NCBI RefSeq assembly: GCF_000972845.2
Contig: NC_040028.1
Span: 17,048,871-17,112,870 of the forward strand
DNA length: 64,000 nt
Direction of reading: 5' to 3'
Source: Larimichthys crocea
Taxonomy: Eukaryota > Chordata > Actinopteri > Sciaenidae
Every line of letters starts with the position of its first letter. Position 1 is the stretch's first letter. Of the stretch, positions 35,629 through 50,072 are shown in pieces. The notes beneath the pieces were generated by a model. It was not told the DNA's origin, did no database searches, and saw nothing but the letters and a program-made list of their open reading frames with translations. Made by a program: the position numbers and the translations under genes.

Positions 35629-35700
35629 CTGTGACAGCTTGGCTGTTATCTATCTACCTGTCCTCCTCCTCCTCCGCTCTCTCTGCGGAGGCTTTGACAG
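35629..35700 (-). other. Candidate non-coding first exon of pdzk1
   Basis: On the minus strand, AAGCTGTCACAG is followed by a strong donor GTGAGCGC (from 35628). It would splice to the acceptor at 34294-34293 over a 1.3 kb intron, just before the pdzk1 start codon. The 5' end of this exon cannot be fixed. Confidence 0.35.
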
Positions 35701-37951
35701 TCCAAAGGTGAGCCTAAAGGCTGAGTTATTTAACAGCTTGTCGTGTCAGGAATGGCTTACAGAGGCTGAAACTAAGTTTATTAGACACACATATCTAAAA
35801 CGGATCCTCCCTTCAGGAAGATTATAATATTTAAGTTTTAACATTTTAGTGATAGTGTTCAGTGTTTTATGGACACTGAAGACGCTGTAGTTTTATGTTG
35901 TGCTGTGTTATATTGACTTTATTAGATCTTAATTGTCTCCCGAGGGCCGATTTACAGTATTTGCAGCAAGGTATAAACAAAAGCAGTCACAACAACCCAA
36001 GCAATAAGAAACAGTAAAAATCAAATTGTGGTTTTTACTCTGCGAAAATGTTTTTCAAACACATTTGAACTTAAGAACCTCTTTAGATCATGTAGAAGTG
36101 ATACTATGTCTGTTTTACTGTCGGCATTAGAGTTGAGCAAAAGCAGCTGATATAAAATCCGTATTAAACATTAGAAGAGTTCAGTGAGTTTGTTGAATTA
36201 GTGTTAAACTGATTTTCGAGCGAAGCAGCTACAAGATTTGCGGCTTAATGTCATCACAAGTTTTCAGTTTACCCACTGCTCTCTCGTGTCACTGGCAAAA
36301 CACATTTTCCAAGTCAGTAGAATAAAAGTGTCTTGACATATTTATTTTAAGGGCAAACATCCACAAGGTTCACAAGGTTTAGGGAAAGCTGGGGTGTCGT
36401 TTTCAGGTTTATAGTTGCTGTGGTCTGTAACTATGGGAGAGTCCTTCGGTTATAAAAGGCTTATTATTATACTGCCGTGCTTGGGGTGGTACAAAGGTGA
36501 AAAAACCTCAACCAAAGTGAAGCAAACCAACAAATCTGTAAAAGTTAATTCATTACTACGCTGATGTCTACATAATCTTTTGCAGAATGGCTCTGTTTGA
36601 TAATTGTACTCTCAATTCAATTAACAGGATTCTGATATGATCCCTCCAGAGAGACAAATTCTCACTTGGTTGAATCAATTAATTTACAAAGTGATAACAG
36701 CACTTTATGGTCCACTCGGTTATCAGCACTTCATCTCCTTCCCTTTCTAAAACAAAAAAATACTTTTGGCATCAAGTCAGAATAATGATGTGACTTCTGT
36801 GGACTGAGGTGAGACGAGCACAAGCAACAGCATTTAAAGACCTCAAAGAGCCCGTCAGCCTGTCGGAGCGAGACTCTGGGTCCTTTGCCAAACATGTTGC
36901 TGCCATCTACTGTTGTCATGAAGATTATTTCTGGACATGCTCCAACAATGAATGGACACACATATTATTATGTTGAAAAGGTGCAATTTATTATATCTAT
37001 TTGTTATACACTAACGCATCGTGCACAGTCTTTCTATAAGTGAAGGGGTTATGTGTGCATGTACAGTAATTAAACAATATCACATGAAAGGGAGTGACGT
37101 TACTCTGAATATCAGCACGGCTGTGATCCGGTCGTAGACACGAGGGCGCAGGCAAACATAAATAGTTCTGCAACTGGACTTGGACATGAAATAATCTACT
37201 AGTGGACCGTGCAATAGTATAAAATGGACTTGGCAACACCTGTCACAACCATCATAAAGTGACATCAACTATGACAACCACTCAATTTGTATCAAAATGT
37301 GCTAACCACAAGCAGAGGCCTAAATGTGCAGCCTAACACTCATAAACACAGTCGTAAAGCGGATCAAATAGTTTGAGCGAGCCTCCAATTTTGTCACAAT
37401 GGCAATTAGGCAAAAATAAAAATGTATTTATTGTTAATTTATTGTTAATTTCATGAAAGAAATGAAAACAAATCAGGGGAACAGCTACATTTAAATGATG
37501 TTTACACATTAATGCATCAATACTTTCTCACTCTGGTAATTTTATTGATTACCTCAAAATAGCGGCTGCTTAAAAGAAGCATGCATTTCTAATAAAACAT
37601 ATTCTGTGTACCTGTGACACCAGACATTTCCTTCCTCATAATGCACTTGCAAAGCCTTTTAGGTCACGCCTTAAAACCTGCATTAGCACACTGCTCCTAT
37701 TTTTGGCACAGTGCTACCTTTTACAGGGTATTAGCGCCAACAACAGTAATGTATATCAATAGAGGTGCACCGTTGGTGGAAAGATCGACAGATATCCATT
37801 ACCATCCTCTACAGTCTGCAGAAGTGTCTATCAAGTCGCCTCATGCTGATGCAGTACAGTCTTAAGTGGTGATATAAATCATACAGGAACCCTTATTAAA
37901 CATCACTCTGCAGCACTCCACATTCAAACCTGCAATTACTGATTTTTTTTT

Positions 37952-38600
37952 GGCCACTTGGTGGCAGCAGAAACAAGCTGTAAGCACAACACTAACATAA
38001 CAGTTGCTTATTTACACGTCCAGCAGTTATGGAGCAACGTTATCATTCATTTGGAGTTGTGTTTTTAATTACTGATGATCTCCATGGCTGTGGCATTGGT
38101 AGTAAAGTGCCAGAAACAGCAGTTCCACTTGAGGCTGGCCACAGAACAAGTCAGTCTCCATAAGCGCCCATGTTAAAATGCCCAACTTCACAGCAGAAAT
38201 GAACATGTGTACAGCCTGGTACAAAGCTAATTTCACCTGTTTAAATTACATTAAGGCCTAAAGTACAGGCCTATAGGTGGAGCTTGGGGTTTGAGCACCC
38301 AGGTTTCATTTAGCCTGCCTAAGCTCCACCAACCATCTACCTATCGCTTCACGGATATGATATCCATGTTTTATACTGTCTATGGTTTTTAGCCACGTGG
38401 TGAAGTCCAATTTTCACTCTGTTTTGCCTTTTTAACAGCTAAATCCTCCCCAATGTTCACCATCTGGTCCCTGACTATGACTGTGGAAGTGTACAATGGG
38501 GTTTCAGTGAGGATGAACCAAAATAACAATGAGCTGAAACTCGCTCTGAAGCTCAGTCAGGGCAGCTCCAGATTCAGGGGATGATTCTCTGTGGGTTAAG
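37952..38600 (+). repeat. Dispersed repeat, copy 2 (paired with 16.3 kb)
   Basis: Begins GGCCACTTGGTGGCAGCAG and ends near GAGCTGAAACTCGCTCTGAA, collinear with 16315-16710 but longer. The middle contains an inverted pair (TAGGTGGAGCTTGG near 38275 and CCTAAGCTCCACC near 38318) and CCATGTTTTATACTGTCTAT, suggesting a second element inserted in it. Confidence 0.5.
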
Positions 38601-38865
38601 GTGGGTAGGTTTTTACATTATCACATTGTTTTCATGAGGAAAATATTGATTATATAGCCAGGAAACTCATCTACCTCTCTGCGTCCAGTTCAGTGAATAT
38701 GTTTTCACAGTGGGCGCAGGACTGTCTGCCACATACTGAGAACAACAGCAGAAAATGGGGCGTCTGTCTCCGTGCTTGGACACACAAACACTCGGATACA
38801 GGTGTACCTCCAGACCAGGCACTTATTACTGCTGATGGTTTGGTGCTCTGACCTCCCCCATGATA

Positions 38866-38887
38866 ACACACACACACACACACACAC
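38866..38887. repeat. (CA)n microsatellite
   Basis: Eleven perfect CA dinucleotides. Confidence 0.9.
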
Positions 38888-39470
38888 CAACCCTGTAGCT
38901 ATGCACTCACTACTGGCCTGGAGCCATGTTTGAACAATCGATCCAAGAGGTCCAGGAACCACAACCAGAGGAGAGATGAAATGAGTGGAAGGAGACAGAA
39001 ATCCTCTTCAGCTCGGCTTGGCTCTGACGCATTCACTCACTATCCATTACCCTCAGTCATCACCTTGTGTTTGCCAGAAAAAAACAGACTTTCATGTATT
39101 TCCATGCCACTGACTACCTGGATTGATGAATCCCTCAGAGCTGCAGACTAATGTCAGTGATGTTCACAGCAACGACAGCAAACTATGCATATACCGTAGC
39201 ACCAGAAGAAGCTGTAAAGGTGCCACCGCGGGAGTGATTAGCTCCAACCTGTCTTCATCTGCAGTGGAGCATCAGTAATCAACACGTCATGCCAGTTTGT
39301 GATTACTGCACTCGACTGGGAGCACTAGTCTCTCTCTTCATCTTGATTGGCATCCTCACATGGCTTGTTTATTTGGGGTAAGTGGCTCTGCACATGACCT
39401 GCCTGAGCCGGCTAATTAGACCAGGAGAAAGATTAGAGGTGGGTCGCTTGAAATAATGGACTCCCCCCAC

Positions 39471-39497
39471 ACCCACCACCACCACCACTACCACCCC
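39471..39497. repeat. (CCA)n microsatellite
   Basis: Short CCA trinucleotide run, slightly imperfect. Confidence 0.85.
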
Positions 39498-39869
39498 CTT
39501 TGTTTTCCCCTCTGGGAGTCATTTGAGCATTCAGAGGCCGAGCAGACAGTCCCCGCTCTCCACAGCAATAACACGCCTCAGAAAGCAGCGACATTTTAAC
39601 CTCCCAGATGTACAGATGGCACAGAGGGGACAGTCTCTCCATCGCCTTGAAGGAAAAACATGCATGTAACCTGTCTGGGTCCAAGGCACATGCAGGGTCT
39701 GTGGCTCATCAGGTCAATACAGCACACAATGGTGCTAGACTAAAGCATATTAATTTAATATTTTAAAGCTTGATGATGGATTTGTCTAATCATAACAATA
39801 ATTTAGACTTCAGAGTCCCCATCTTTCATTTATGCGTTTCCCGTAAAAACGAGGCGACACTAAGAAACT

Positions 39870-40735
39870 TGTCCCAGATATTGATTGGTGTTTACAGTAA
39901 CTAATAGCGTGGCGTTCCACCCCCACCACTATGCATAGCGCCATTAATTACTGTCACCATCTACCTTCCAGTGAACCAGGACCAAACACAACCTCCGAAA
40001 CCAGCAGTAACCAGAAGGGAATACCTGCTGAGGTTGTGTTCCTGCCAGGTTTCGTTCCCAGCATCTGAGTCAGGTTTGTTTAGCTGCACGGCTGACTGAG
40101 CAAACAACAGTTACTTTGCAATCTTTAGGAAAGTTTTCAGAGAAGTCTATGATCACCTCAGCAGTGCAACATTGTTCTCCGTTAGTCTCAGAGGCTGTGC
40201 TCAAACCCAAATCACTGAATGAAGTTATTAGGTTGTGCTTTTGTACAGTAATCAGAGACTGTATCAAACAGGAATCACTCTGCTCCGACGGCTTCATAAG
40301 AGAGAATGTGTTTCATTGGATGTAAAATTAGTATATACCCCTTGTCATCAAGTCTTTGTTATTTATCAGGAAGTGATCAACTCTAAAATACAGAATCAGA
40401 ATCAGAAGTACTTTATTAATTGTTTTTGTTACCGCAGCTCCCAAACGGTAAGTGATAGCAAGAAAAACAATAGTAAGAAACAAAACTTTAACAATATACC
40501 CTATACAATATCCTATTTTGAACAATATATACACACTATATACACGTATAAATAACAGTTAAATAGAACCAGTGACAGTAACATTAAAAAATAAAAAACA
40601 AGTAGCAGTGAGGTAACAGTGAGATATGAGTTTAGTACCATCATACCACGAAGAATGCCTGAAAATACCTCAGAAATAACTTTTTTTTTTGTCACTGTTG
40701 GTTCAGATACTGGTGTATAGGATAAATACACTAAA
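39870..40735 (+). repeat. Dispersed repeat interrupted by a younger insertion (paired with 51.93 kb)
   Basis: The flanks match about 51930-52395 in order: ATATTGATTGGTGTTTACAG / ATATTGATTAGCATTTACAG, then CTACCTTCCAGTGAACCAGG, then AACTCTGCTCCG-type sequence, then a CAGATACTGGTGTA end. About 260 bases (40391-40650) present here are absent from the 52 kb copy. Confidence 0.6.
40391..40650 (+). mobile_element. Nested retroelement-like insertion
   Basis: Starts CAGAATCAGAATCAGAAGTA then CTTTATTAATTG, a start shared with abundant teleost LINE-derived or SINE-like repeats. It sits exactly where the older repeat copy at 52 kb has no sequence. Confidence 0.5.
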
Positions 40736-41559
40736 ACATCAAATGAATGCCATTAGTTCTACACGGAGCCATAGAAACATCAAGAAAACCTTAAAACATG
40801 GAGCGTAAATAAGAACTTTGTGGTGTTTTCATCCCTCCTCCTAATAATTATAGAATGTTTTTTGCTCGTTTCCAAATCACGAAGACATATTAAGGCAGGC
40901 TGACATAGCGAGGTCAGGGCAATGCCTTGGGTTTTTTTTTTAATTATGATGAAATTGGACATATTTGAGTGAGTCACACAAGCTGTGGTTAATTGTGTGT
41001 GGCATTTGATGGTCATAACTGAACGTCTTTAAAGGGCAGGAAGGATAAGAGGATAAGAAATACCAGCCGAATGTAACAAAATTCTACAAAATTATATTAT
41101 ATATAGAGAAATCTCTACTTCCTTCAATAGATCTACATCGGGGACATTATTTGTGAGAGCCAAACTGACCATTTTTTTATCTGGTCACATTTAGAACTTG
41201 ATTAAAGTTATGATTGTGGTTAAAAGAAACTGTTCTCGCTCACACAGCATTCATGTAATGTTAGAGTGATTGCAGAAGACAGATTTACAGCCAGAGGCTG
41301 TGTGGCGTGGTAAAAACGCAGAATGAGGATGTGAAACATTACAGACGTTTCAGGATTTAATGAGTTTCTTCTGTGACTGGGTTAATAAGGTAGTGATAAT
41401 GATTTTAATTAGAATAAGCACAATAATGACGATGACTATGACTTAAAAAAAAAGATTCCCACTTTATGTTCACGCTCTTGGCAAGAGTGTACCGTGTTTT
41501 TATATTTTCTGATCCTTCTACATTAAATCAGGGCACAATAACAACATGTTGATCCTTCA

Positions 41560-41910
41560 GCCACTTGGCAAAGACTGGAAGTGCACTCACACGCCACATG
41601 AGGGCGGCGGTGCGCATGTAAAACCACTGCACACCCTGTGCGTAGCCATGGGGCATGAGATCATTCATCCATCCATCCATCCATCAGCCATACATCAGTT
41701 TACGCATGAGGGTCGAGCAGGGGTGCTTGAGCCAATCCAGAGAGAAAGGCGGTGGGTCGCCAGGCTGACACGCAGGGACAGAGAACTATTCACGCACACA
41801 TTCACGCATATAGTGGCCAGTTCAACTAACCTGAATGACTGTGAGAGGGAAAGCCACGCAAACTCCACACAGCCTGTGATGGTTTGCAGACAAAGGTGTT
41901 TGTAAATCTC
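41560..41910 (+). repeat. CCATCCATC-type interspersed repeat, degenerate copy
   Basis: ATTCATCCATCCATCCATCC is followed by TTCACGCACACATTCACGC, and at the end GCCACGCAAACTCC echoes ACATGCAAACTC of the 48.3 kb copy. Strongly decayed. Confidence 0.4.
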
Positions 41911-42352
41911 ACTGATTTGCAGTTTTACAATAAACCCGGGGCTATTTTTTGTGGAGATAAGCTGGTGACAAGTTGATAGCTTCTCTGGACTCGGTTTGGA
42001 TAACACATGGGGTTATCACTCAAAGAAAAAACAAGGAATTAATTTGTTATTCCAGCTCATTAAACTCCATAATTACTTTTAACGCTCGCAATGCCATCTG
42101 ATTCTTCTTTTAAACCTTAGGAAACTGATTGCCTCTCCCTGTGAGTGTTGTTTCAAAACAAAAACAATTAAACCGCCTAATTGATATTAATTATTGAGTG
42201 GGTTAAAAACAATTTTTAAATCAATAAATTAAGTATTAATGAGCCCAAACACTGATGGAGAGGGTCCAGAAACAAACCAATGAGCGTTTTTCTTGCTCCC
42301 CATCGCTCTCTCACACACACAAATACACCATCACCCACCCACCCATCCACAC

Positions 42353-42480
42353 TATAAGACATTAGTCTTCCACTTTACTGCGCGCTCACTCGCTCTCTCC
42401 ATACCGTTCACTTGACTGCGCGCAGCGGTGCGCCGCGCTCCTCTCCTGGTGCGCACCGATCACTGACTGACGTGTGGTGC
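42353..42480 (+). promoter_or_regulatory. Candidate promoter of the CCK receptor gene
   Basis: TATAAG at 42353-42358 is followed by a CpG-rich stretch at about 42409-42465 (CTGCGCGCAGCGGTGCGCCG), about 250-350 bases before the start codon. It is the only CpG-dense segment for many kilobases around. Confidence 0.4.
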
Positions 42481-42712
42481 CAAGTGAGAAATCTCCAAAG
42501 TAAAGACGGAAAATACATGGAAAAGAAGCAAACTACAGTTTTTTTTCTTGTGTGATTTGTTTTAGAAGATCGGAGCAAGTGCCAAGGTGTGAAGGACTAT
42601 GGGTGCAGAGTCATTTTACCACATGAGAAGCTCAGACGAAAATTGTCAAAAGGTCTGAATCGAATCGAACTTTTTTGGAACACCAGAAACCACAATAGAT
42701 TAAAAAGAAAAC

Positions 42713-45700
42713 ATGGATCTTTGTGTGCTAAATGAGACGTACCCGGAGTGCGTCGAGGCGCAGGCAGACGCGCTGCAGAACGGAGCCCTGAACGTGAGCT
42801 TGGAGACAACAAACATCACCTACGGAAACGTGTCCACGCTCCTCACACCTCAGCGCGCGAAGCAGAAAGGTGAGCGGGAGATAACTCAACTTTTATCGCC
42901 TGAGGGGTGAAACTGTGACCTGGGGTTTAACTGGATGTCATTTTGTTCGTGGAGCAGGTGCTTTGTTGGTTTGACTTAGATAAAACTGCAAGAAAACTAA
43001 TTCTAAAATCCCCCCAGTTAGTGTTGGGTTGTTATTGAAGGTGTGTTGACTCCACTCAAATAACTACAGATACATTTGTGTAACATGTGACAGTAGTTCA
43101 AATAATATTTAGTGCATAGCTTTACATTATATAAGGGCCATAAGATACTAAAAGAGCCCCTTAAATACATTTATCACCTCTGCACATGACAGAGAAAAAC
43201 AGGTTTCAGTCACTTAAGGGATATCCAGATGTGCCACACTCTGTTTTTCAAAGTAAAGCTAGGTAGTTATGTTTTATTTTGCTTTATTTTGAAGGGGAAG
43301 TCAATGAAAATGTGCTGAATATTGATCACAGTGAGAGAGAGAGAGTCATGAATCAGATCCTGCCCATATGGATGGGGATTTATTCATAATTAAAAAAGCT
43401 TCATATATCTGGACTGCACGGTCCTGCTGCTGCTTCCTGTTGTTTATATCTGCATCTCCTTTCCAAGTATTTCTGAGTATTTCTATCCCATGTGAGGGTA
43501 ACGGTGTGTCTGTGTGTTGCATGTGGACAGATTGTGCACCGGGCTACAGTATAACTGATTTGATTTGAACTTGTGAACAAGAGAAAACATTAAAGTGCGT
43601 CATCACTCCGGCAATTTCCTCTCAGTCTCAATCACCACCTGTTTTTTTTAAATTTATTTCCAGTCAACCCCTGCTATTTTCAGCGTTTGTTTGTCAGTGT
43701 TTCCATGTGTTGATGAGGTGCGAGTGTGTGTGTAAAAGACACTGCAGAGATTGAGCGCTTTCATTACGCCGCTGAGTGTTGCAGCTCAACATCATAAATG
43801 AGAAATATCAGCTTCTTAACTGTTGATTCACACTGTATTTCCCCTTTTAGTCATTCCCAAGATGTCCTCACATCTATGAACAGTTTACGCTGGTGGAATG
43901 TAAACAAGCACATTTACTCGAGTACTGTAACTGAGCACAAATCTGAGGTAAAAAAGTAAGTAATCTATACTGCATTACTTACTCCACCACACGTCTCTGA
44001 CAGCTGTAGTTATGAGTCTAACACTGGTTACTTTTCAGCATTAAAAGGACCAGTGTGTAGGATTGAGTTGCATTGCAGTGGTGTAATCGTGGTATTGCAA
44101 TCCCCTCACCTCACCCTAGCCTTCTGAGTCTGAAGGAGAAACCTGAATCTAAAGGCTGAATCTCGAGTCATTGTTTAAGTTTGACTGTTCTGGGCTACCG
44201 TAGAAACATGGCGGTCTCCGTGGAAGAGGACCCGCTCCCACTGTAAATATGAAAGGTTCATTCTAAGGTAACAAAAACAAAAAAATAGTTATTTTCAGGT
44301 GATTATACGCTAATGAAAACATAGTTATGAATGTTATATAATCCACACTGGACCTTTAACTATAAACTTGACTTTTACGTTCAGGCTGCGGGTAAAGCAA
44401 AAGCACAAGGACATACAGTTCCTGTAATGAATGAAGCAACATATTAATTAAAAGTAAATTAAGGTAATTCATAAATCTTTACAAATAAAATTCATCTTCA
44501 CTCGACACATTAAGATTTTACGCACGTAACATACGAAGAACTTTTTAAATGGCGATGGATTGTAAAAAAAACTCAGAGCTTTGTTAGTTAATCATTTAGT
44601 CTATGTTGATAACGGAGGAAGCGTTGAACTCATTTTCCATGCAGAAATCACATTCACAGAGGTGACATTTCATGGTTTCACCTCCTCAAATGTGTTAATT
44701 TGCTGCTTTTAAATTGCAGGAAACTGAATAATTTGAGGGTTGGAAAGACCTTTGAAGGTGTTGCTATGAGCTCTGGATAACTTTGCCTAGAATCTAATTA
44801 GTGACAGACTTATTTAAAACAGTTAGCTGCTTAAATATTAATCCAAGAGTAATAACATACAGACATACTACTCACAGATGTCATTTTTCTGCACTGAGTA
44901 CTTTTACTCCTGATGGAAATGGGCGTACTTGTAATATTTTTAGTAGTGTGGTATTGAATAAAGGATCTAACAGTGATAATTTGGTGTACTCTGCCATGTG
45001 TGTAACCCATTATTATACTGAGCTAAATCAGATTGCAAATTACAAACCCGCTGAGGACGTGTCTGACAAGTACAGTTCAACGCTGCTGTGTCTTGTGTCT
45101 GATGAGAGTCGCAGCAGCACAGATAAAACGGTAGCTTAATTCATTTTTATGCTGCACCATTAAGTTATTTCGCCTACACACTGTGTCACTCAAAAATGAT
45201 CACTTCTCCTCAGTTTGGCTTTTCACTGTCTTATTTTCTCTTTATTTAGCATTTCCACTCTATCTTCCAAACACAACCACGCACACATCTTCTAATGTCT
45301 GACCCTGTACAGCTGCTGTCACCGTCATTACTCACGCTGTCACTCCAGAATTTGATTACTTCTTCACCACGTTTGCTCATTCCTCTCATCTCCTCTCTGT
45401 CTCTCTCTCTGTCCATCACGCTGACTGACTGAGTTGTGTCAAAGTCAGATTCGCTTTTGATCGCCCGCATTTTTCTGCAGATGTCAAAGCATGTGCTCTG
45501 GTTTTCGTTCTTACCAAAGGAACTGTGGTGACATTTTCTCAAAACCAGCGAAAGGCAACCAAACTAAATAACAAAGTCAGTAGCTCAGTAGCTCAGACAG
45601 GACGATAGCATTTCCCTAAACCTGTTGCAGATAAATGCTGAAAAATAAATGAGTTTTATGATGCCCACCAAAGCTGTGGTTAATAAATTGGATTTAGGCA

Positions 45701-48700
45701 CAAGAATGATGAATGGCGAACTGAAGTGTGGTACTTATGCATAGTAAGTGTGTTACCTACAGTCGACAGCAGTCAGTGCACTCCCACTTTGGAGAAGCAG
45801 TCCCAGCATGGAAGTAGAACAAAGCATTCCTTGACCGCGTTGTCAGATCTGCAGCATAATACACCACGAACAGAACATTTGGGCTCAGGCGTAGGAATAC
45901 GTAAATTCTACGACTGAGACAATTTAGCAGCAAACGAAAGGGCTGTCTGACAGCAAGGTGCATTGAGAATATGATCACTATAGGGTGCAATTAATGGATA
46001 TTGATTTTTTATTTTTTTTAGGTGGCCTGTCCACAGCAGTACTTTACTTTTTTCCAGGGATCTCTGTCTGCTTCCAAACTGGGAGTTCGTTGGCCGCCAT
46101 CTACTCTGTAACACACTGACTATTTAAGATTTGGGTCAGGCGCAAAGTTAGAGTCGTGGTTAAAATAAAAATAATTTTGTTACCTTAGAATGAGTCTTTA
46201 ATACCTACAGATGCTCTAGATAGAGCCTTAAGTATCTTTACTATGTCACTTCACCACTAGGTGCCAGTAAATCCACCAGATGAAACAAAGTTTTTGGCCA
46301 CAAAAACAACTTGGTTTTTGAAGGTTAAGGGAACTTCATTGTCATGGTTACAATAATAATCACTATGTCTACGGCTATGTCGTATAACTCCTTCTGTGGC
46401 ACTGGAAGAGCAAAGACCAGTCTTTGGCTTGAGCCTAATTTAAGAGAGGAGAATCTGGTGGCGTGGAGTTTGAGAGACGTTCACCAGACAGCCTCACTGC
46501 TAAATGTCAATTCTTTTTTTAAATCTGTCTGGATAACATCCACAATTTCTGGCATTTTGAGTATTCTTTGAATGCACCCCATTGGCCTGTCAAAGAGCGT
46601 TTAAAAATACATCACTGCTTTATGAGATTTTCACCACTGACACCGGCATCCGCCCCTGACACAACCACAAAACACGACCAAACACACCTCAAAGCGAGGT
46701 GAAGCCTTGCCTGATGCTGCGCTGAAACATATCACGAAACCACAAACACCTTTCAAAATGTTGTTACACTGGATGCAGCCATGGAAGAAAAAGCTGCAGA
46801 CTCTCTATGTACTTCATGTCACATATTTTGACACCCCTGCTGTGGATTTAATAAGAGTTATAGTGGGTCACACCTCCCCCTTACACAAGACACAGGTGCT
46901 ATATATTTATAGAGTGAATAAAAATGTTGTCGTTAGCTGGTATGAAGTCATTACTTTGGAGATGATGATGATGGCAACAACAGAGGGGTTATCACAGTCA
47001 CTGCCAGGGAAAATACCTCGCCACCACTCCATCATGCACACCCTTTCATTTCACTGCCTGTTCAGAGCTAAGGTGTTTAATACATACGCTGTGTGCCAAG
47101 CGACCAACATTGTTGTTTCTCAGTCCGACTGCGGCGACCACAGGCTCTGCGGCTCGCGAGGCATAGTCAAAAGAAAGTGGTTTCGTTCAGCGCCTCCATC
47201 AACTGTTCTGGGGTGCGGTTGGCTTAGTGACAAGGCTTAGATGACATTTACCATGCTGGATTAGCCACCAGCAGTGACATTTACCAATACCTCGGTCTTA
47301 CAGGAGCAGAGCCGGCTTTTCCCTGATAGGTACAAACACGAGGGACGACTGGGATAGAAAGTGACACACGCTGCATATGTATTAGATGCAGAGGGCCGAG
47401 AGTAATTCATAGTCAATATAATGTCTGAGAGAAATAAATGAAACCTTAAATATTCATGGATTGAGTATGAACCTCATAATTAATTCATCCAATATTTCAC
47501 TGCCTATTTAATAATAGCACCTGGCACTGTAGTTAACTTGTTAGTTAGCAGTCATTTTAATGGAGTTTGCATTTGCACATTTGAACTAAGTGTGTGACGT
47601 GCAATACAAAAGGTTATCAGACACGAGAGCAGACATCCTGTATGCACATAAAGTAGAGATAAATTACTGAGAGCATGTGAAGGTAATGGACTCTTTTAAG
47701 CTATAAATGGCAGGTGGATTGAATCAAGATCAAATAAATCAGTATACTCCAACCTGTCCAGATGATTACAAGTAGAAAACCTGTGAAAGTTGCAACAAAG
47801 TCATTTTCCCCCGAACCGCAATCTGCTCACCTGCCCACAGTGCCTGCAGCATGTAAACAGATAGCGGGCTGTGTGCCAGAACCAGTGGTCAGACATGCCT
47901 GGTGGCTAATGCACACACACACATTCTCATGAGACCAGCGCCGCACACCTCCAGCGCTACAGGCTTCACTTCTGTCATTTGGCTGTTCAAACTGGAAATA
48001 GAACTCCAAATAAGCGGTGGAGCCGAGTGCAAACTAAACATCACCAAACAGGCAGTGTTGGTATGTTTTGTAATGACTGATAAAGTTGTCGTCGTATAGC
48101 AGCTACTGTGTTTAATATATTTGATTTATGGAGTATTTTACTGGAACAGACCAACTCTACAGTGCTGTTGACTTACATTAATTGTGTAGTTTGCAACAGA
48201 GATTAAAAAAGAGCTTCAATTATCAACTAGACTGGTAATTGAAGTGGCTATATGCTAGTGTGCTATTGTCCATGTATGTCTCATACATCATGCATATGCT
48301 TATAGATCCATCCATCCATTATCTGTAACCGCTTATCCTCAGCAGGGTCGTGGGTGAGGCTGGAGTCTATCCCAGCTGACTTTGAGCACCCTTGGACAAG
48401 TCACCAGCTCATCACAGGGCGCATAGAGACAAAGAAGCATTCACACTCACATTCACACCTACGGGCAATTTAGAGTCACCAATTAAGCGCATGTATTTGG
48501 ACTGTGGGAATAAGCTGTAAAACCTGGACAGAACCTACGCAGACACAGGAAGAACATGCAAACTCTACTCTTGCAGGTATTTGCTCATAAGCCAAAGTAT
48601 TGGACCAATGGCACTAGATGAAAAATCAGTTGCCAAATTTCCTTCATATCAGTTAGAAACATGCATCCTGTTGGAGCTACCCAACAGTGCGCATCTAATA

Positions 48701-50021
48701 TTTTTCTCATTTTATTTGTACAGTATTGTCAAGGGTGTCTGTGCATCGTGTCTCTCCAGATAACTGGATTTGTCTGCTAGTCAAGGCTGAACAGTGTAGG
48801 TGGAATTTTTAAAGAGGAGCACCACATCCAGCACAGAGCCAGAGTGAAAACACACCACCATCACAACACTGCTAAATCTGTCAGTTTAGTCCTTCTGGGA
48901 AAATACAGTCCTGATTTCTAATAGTTTATTTATCAAATATTTAATATTTAACGTCATTTAGATCAGTGTTTCATAAATCGCAGACAGCTGTTTTGTTCGC
49001 CACAGCAGACACGACTGAGCTCGGAAACATCCAGCCAATACGGACCAACATTAAGATTCTGATATTCTCTTTTAACTCTGTTTGGCTTTCCACCAATTCC
49101 TGAGGGAAATATCATCTTCTTGTTCGGTGCTGAGCACATAGTGAATAGTGGGTTTATCAGAGTTTTTGAGCTGTAAACTGCTGCCTGTTTGCCTTTAAGC
49201 CATAAAACCAAAAGTTCTCACTATGAGCAACCTCTTTCACACTAAAGGGACATTATGCAAGTTTCCTATCTTAAAATTAATACTTCAAATCATTTTGATG
49301 CCGCATGACAGACAAGTGGTATGTTTTATGGCACTAAATCACACACCACAAACTCAGTTTTGGTGAAACTGGATCATATTTTACTGAGGGCAGTGTCAGT
49401 GTTGTGCCAGAACAGGAGCCAGGTAGGTAAACAATGTAACCAGGCTTAGCAGCTTCTATGGACATAATGTCAGAGGGCAAGAGACCATATGCGACACTGA
49501 TGGAGGAAGCTAAGAAGAGGAAAGGAGAACAACTGAGCAAGAGGCTGTAAATCTGGGACTGACTTTTAGTCGTCGGCTAAAGAACTTTGCTAAATAAAAG
49601 GCTGATCGCAACTAATGCGATCATAACAAATGCATGTGTACAGCATGAACACCATCATGCTTCTGTTTGGTTTGCTGAGAAAATACATTTCAGGATTTAA
49701 ACTGTGTTTTTACGAACACACGCATCAGCATGATTAAGTCTATTGAGGCGGTAACACTTTAAGAGTGCTTTACTTACTACAGCAGAAACGTTAATCTGCC
49801 TGGCGTATTGGCCGGTGAGTGCAGGTGGAGCGCCGGTGATTAAGATGAATTTGCGGCACACCCGTAAGCAGGAGCAGTTACTGGAAATGCTGGTTTGAAC
49901 GAACTGTGTAAATGTACTGAGGGCTGTTATCAATGTTTCCTGCACAGCCAGCGAGCACACAGAAAAGCTAATTGCCTTCGATTAGGCAGAAGCCAGTGTA
50001 ACATATTTCATTAGACGAAAG

Positions 50022-50072
<51 letters not shown>

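Larger units (their letters stand above)
34300..42350. other. Intergenic region between pdzk1 and the CCK receptor
   Basis: About 8 kb between divergently transcribed genes. No coding exon could be supported apart from the possible pdzk1 leader exon at 35.63 kb. It contains dispersed repeats at about 37952-38600, 39870-40735 and 41560-41910, and simple repeats at 38866-38887 and 39471-39497. Confidence 0.5.

Noticed and set aside
46707..47240. 177-codon open frame inside CCK receptor intron 1
   Set aside because: No recognisable motif, no splice-supported neighbours, no poly(A) context, and composition like the surrounding intron. A chance open frame is the simpler reading.
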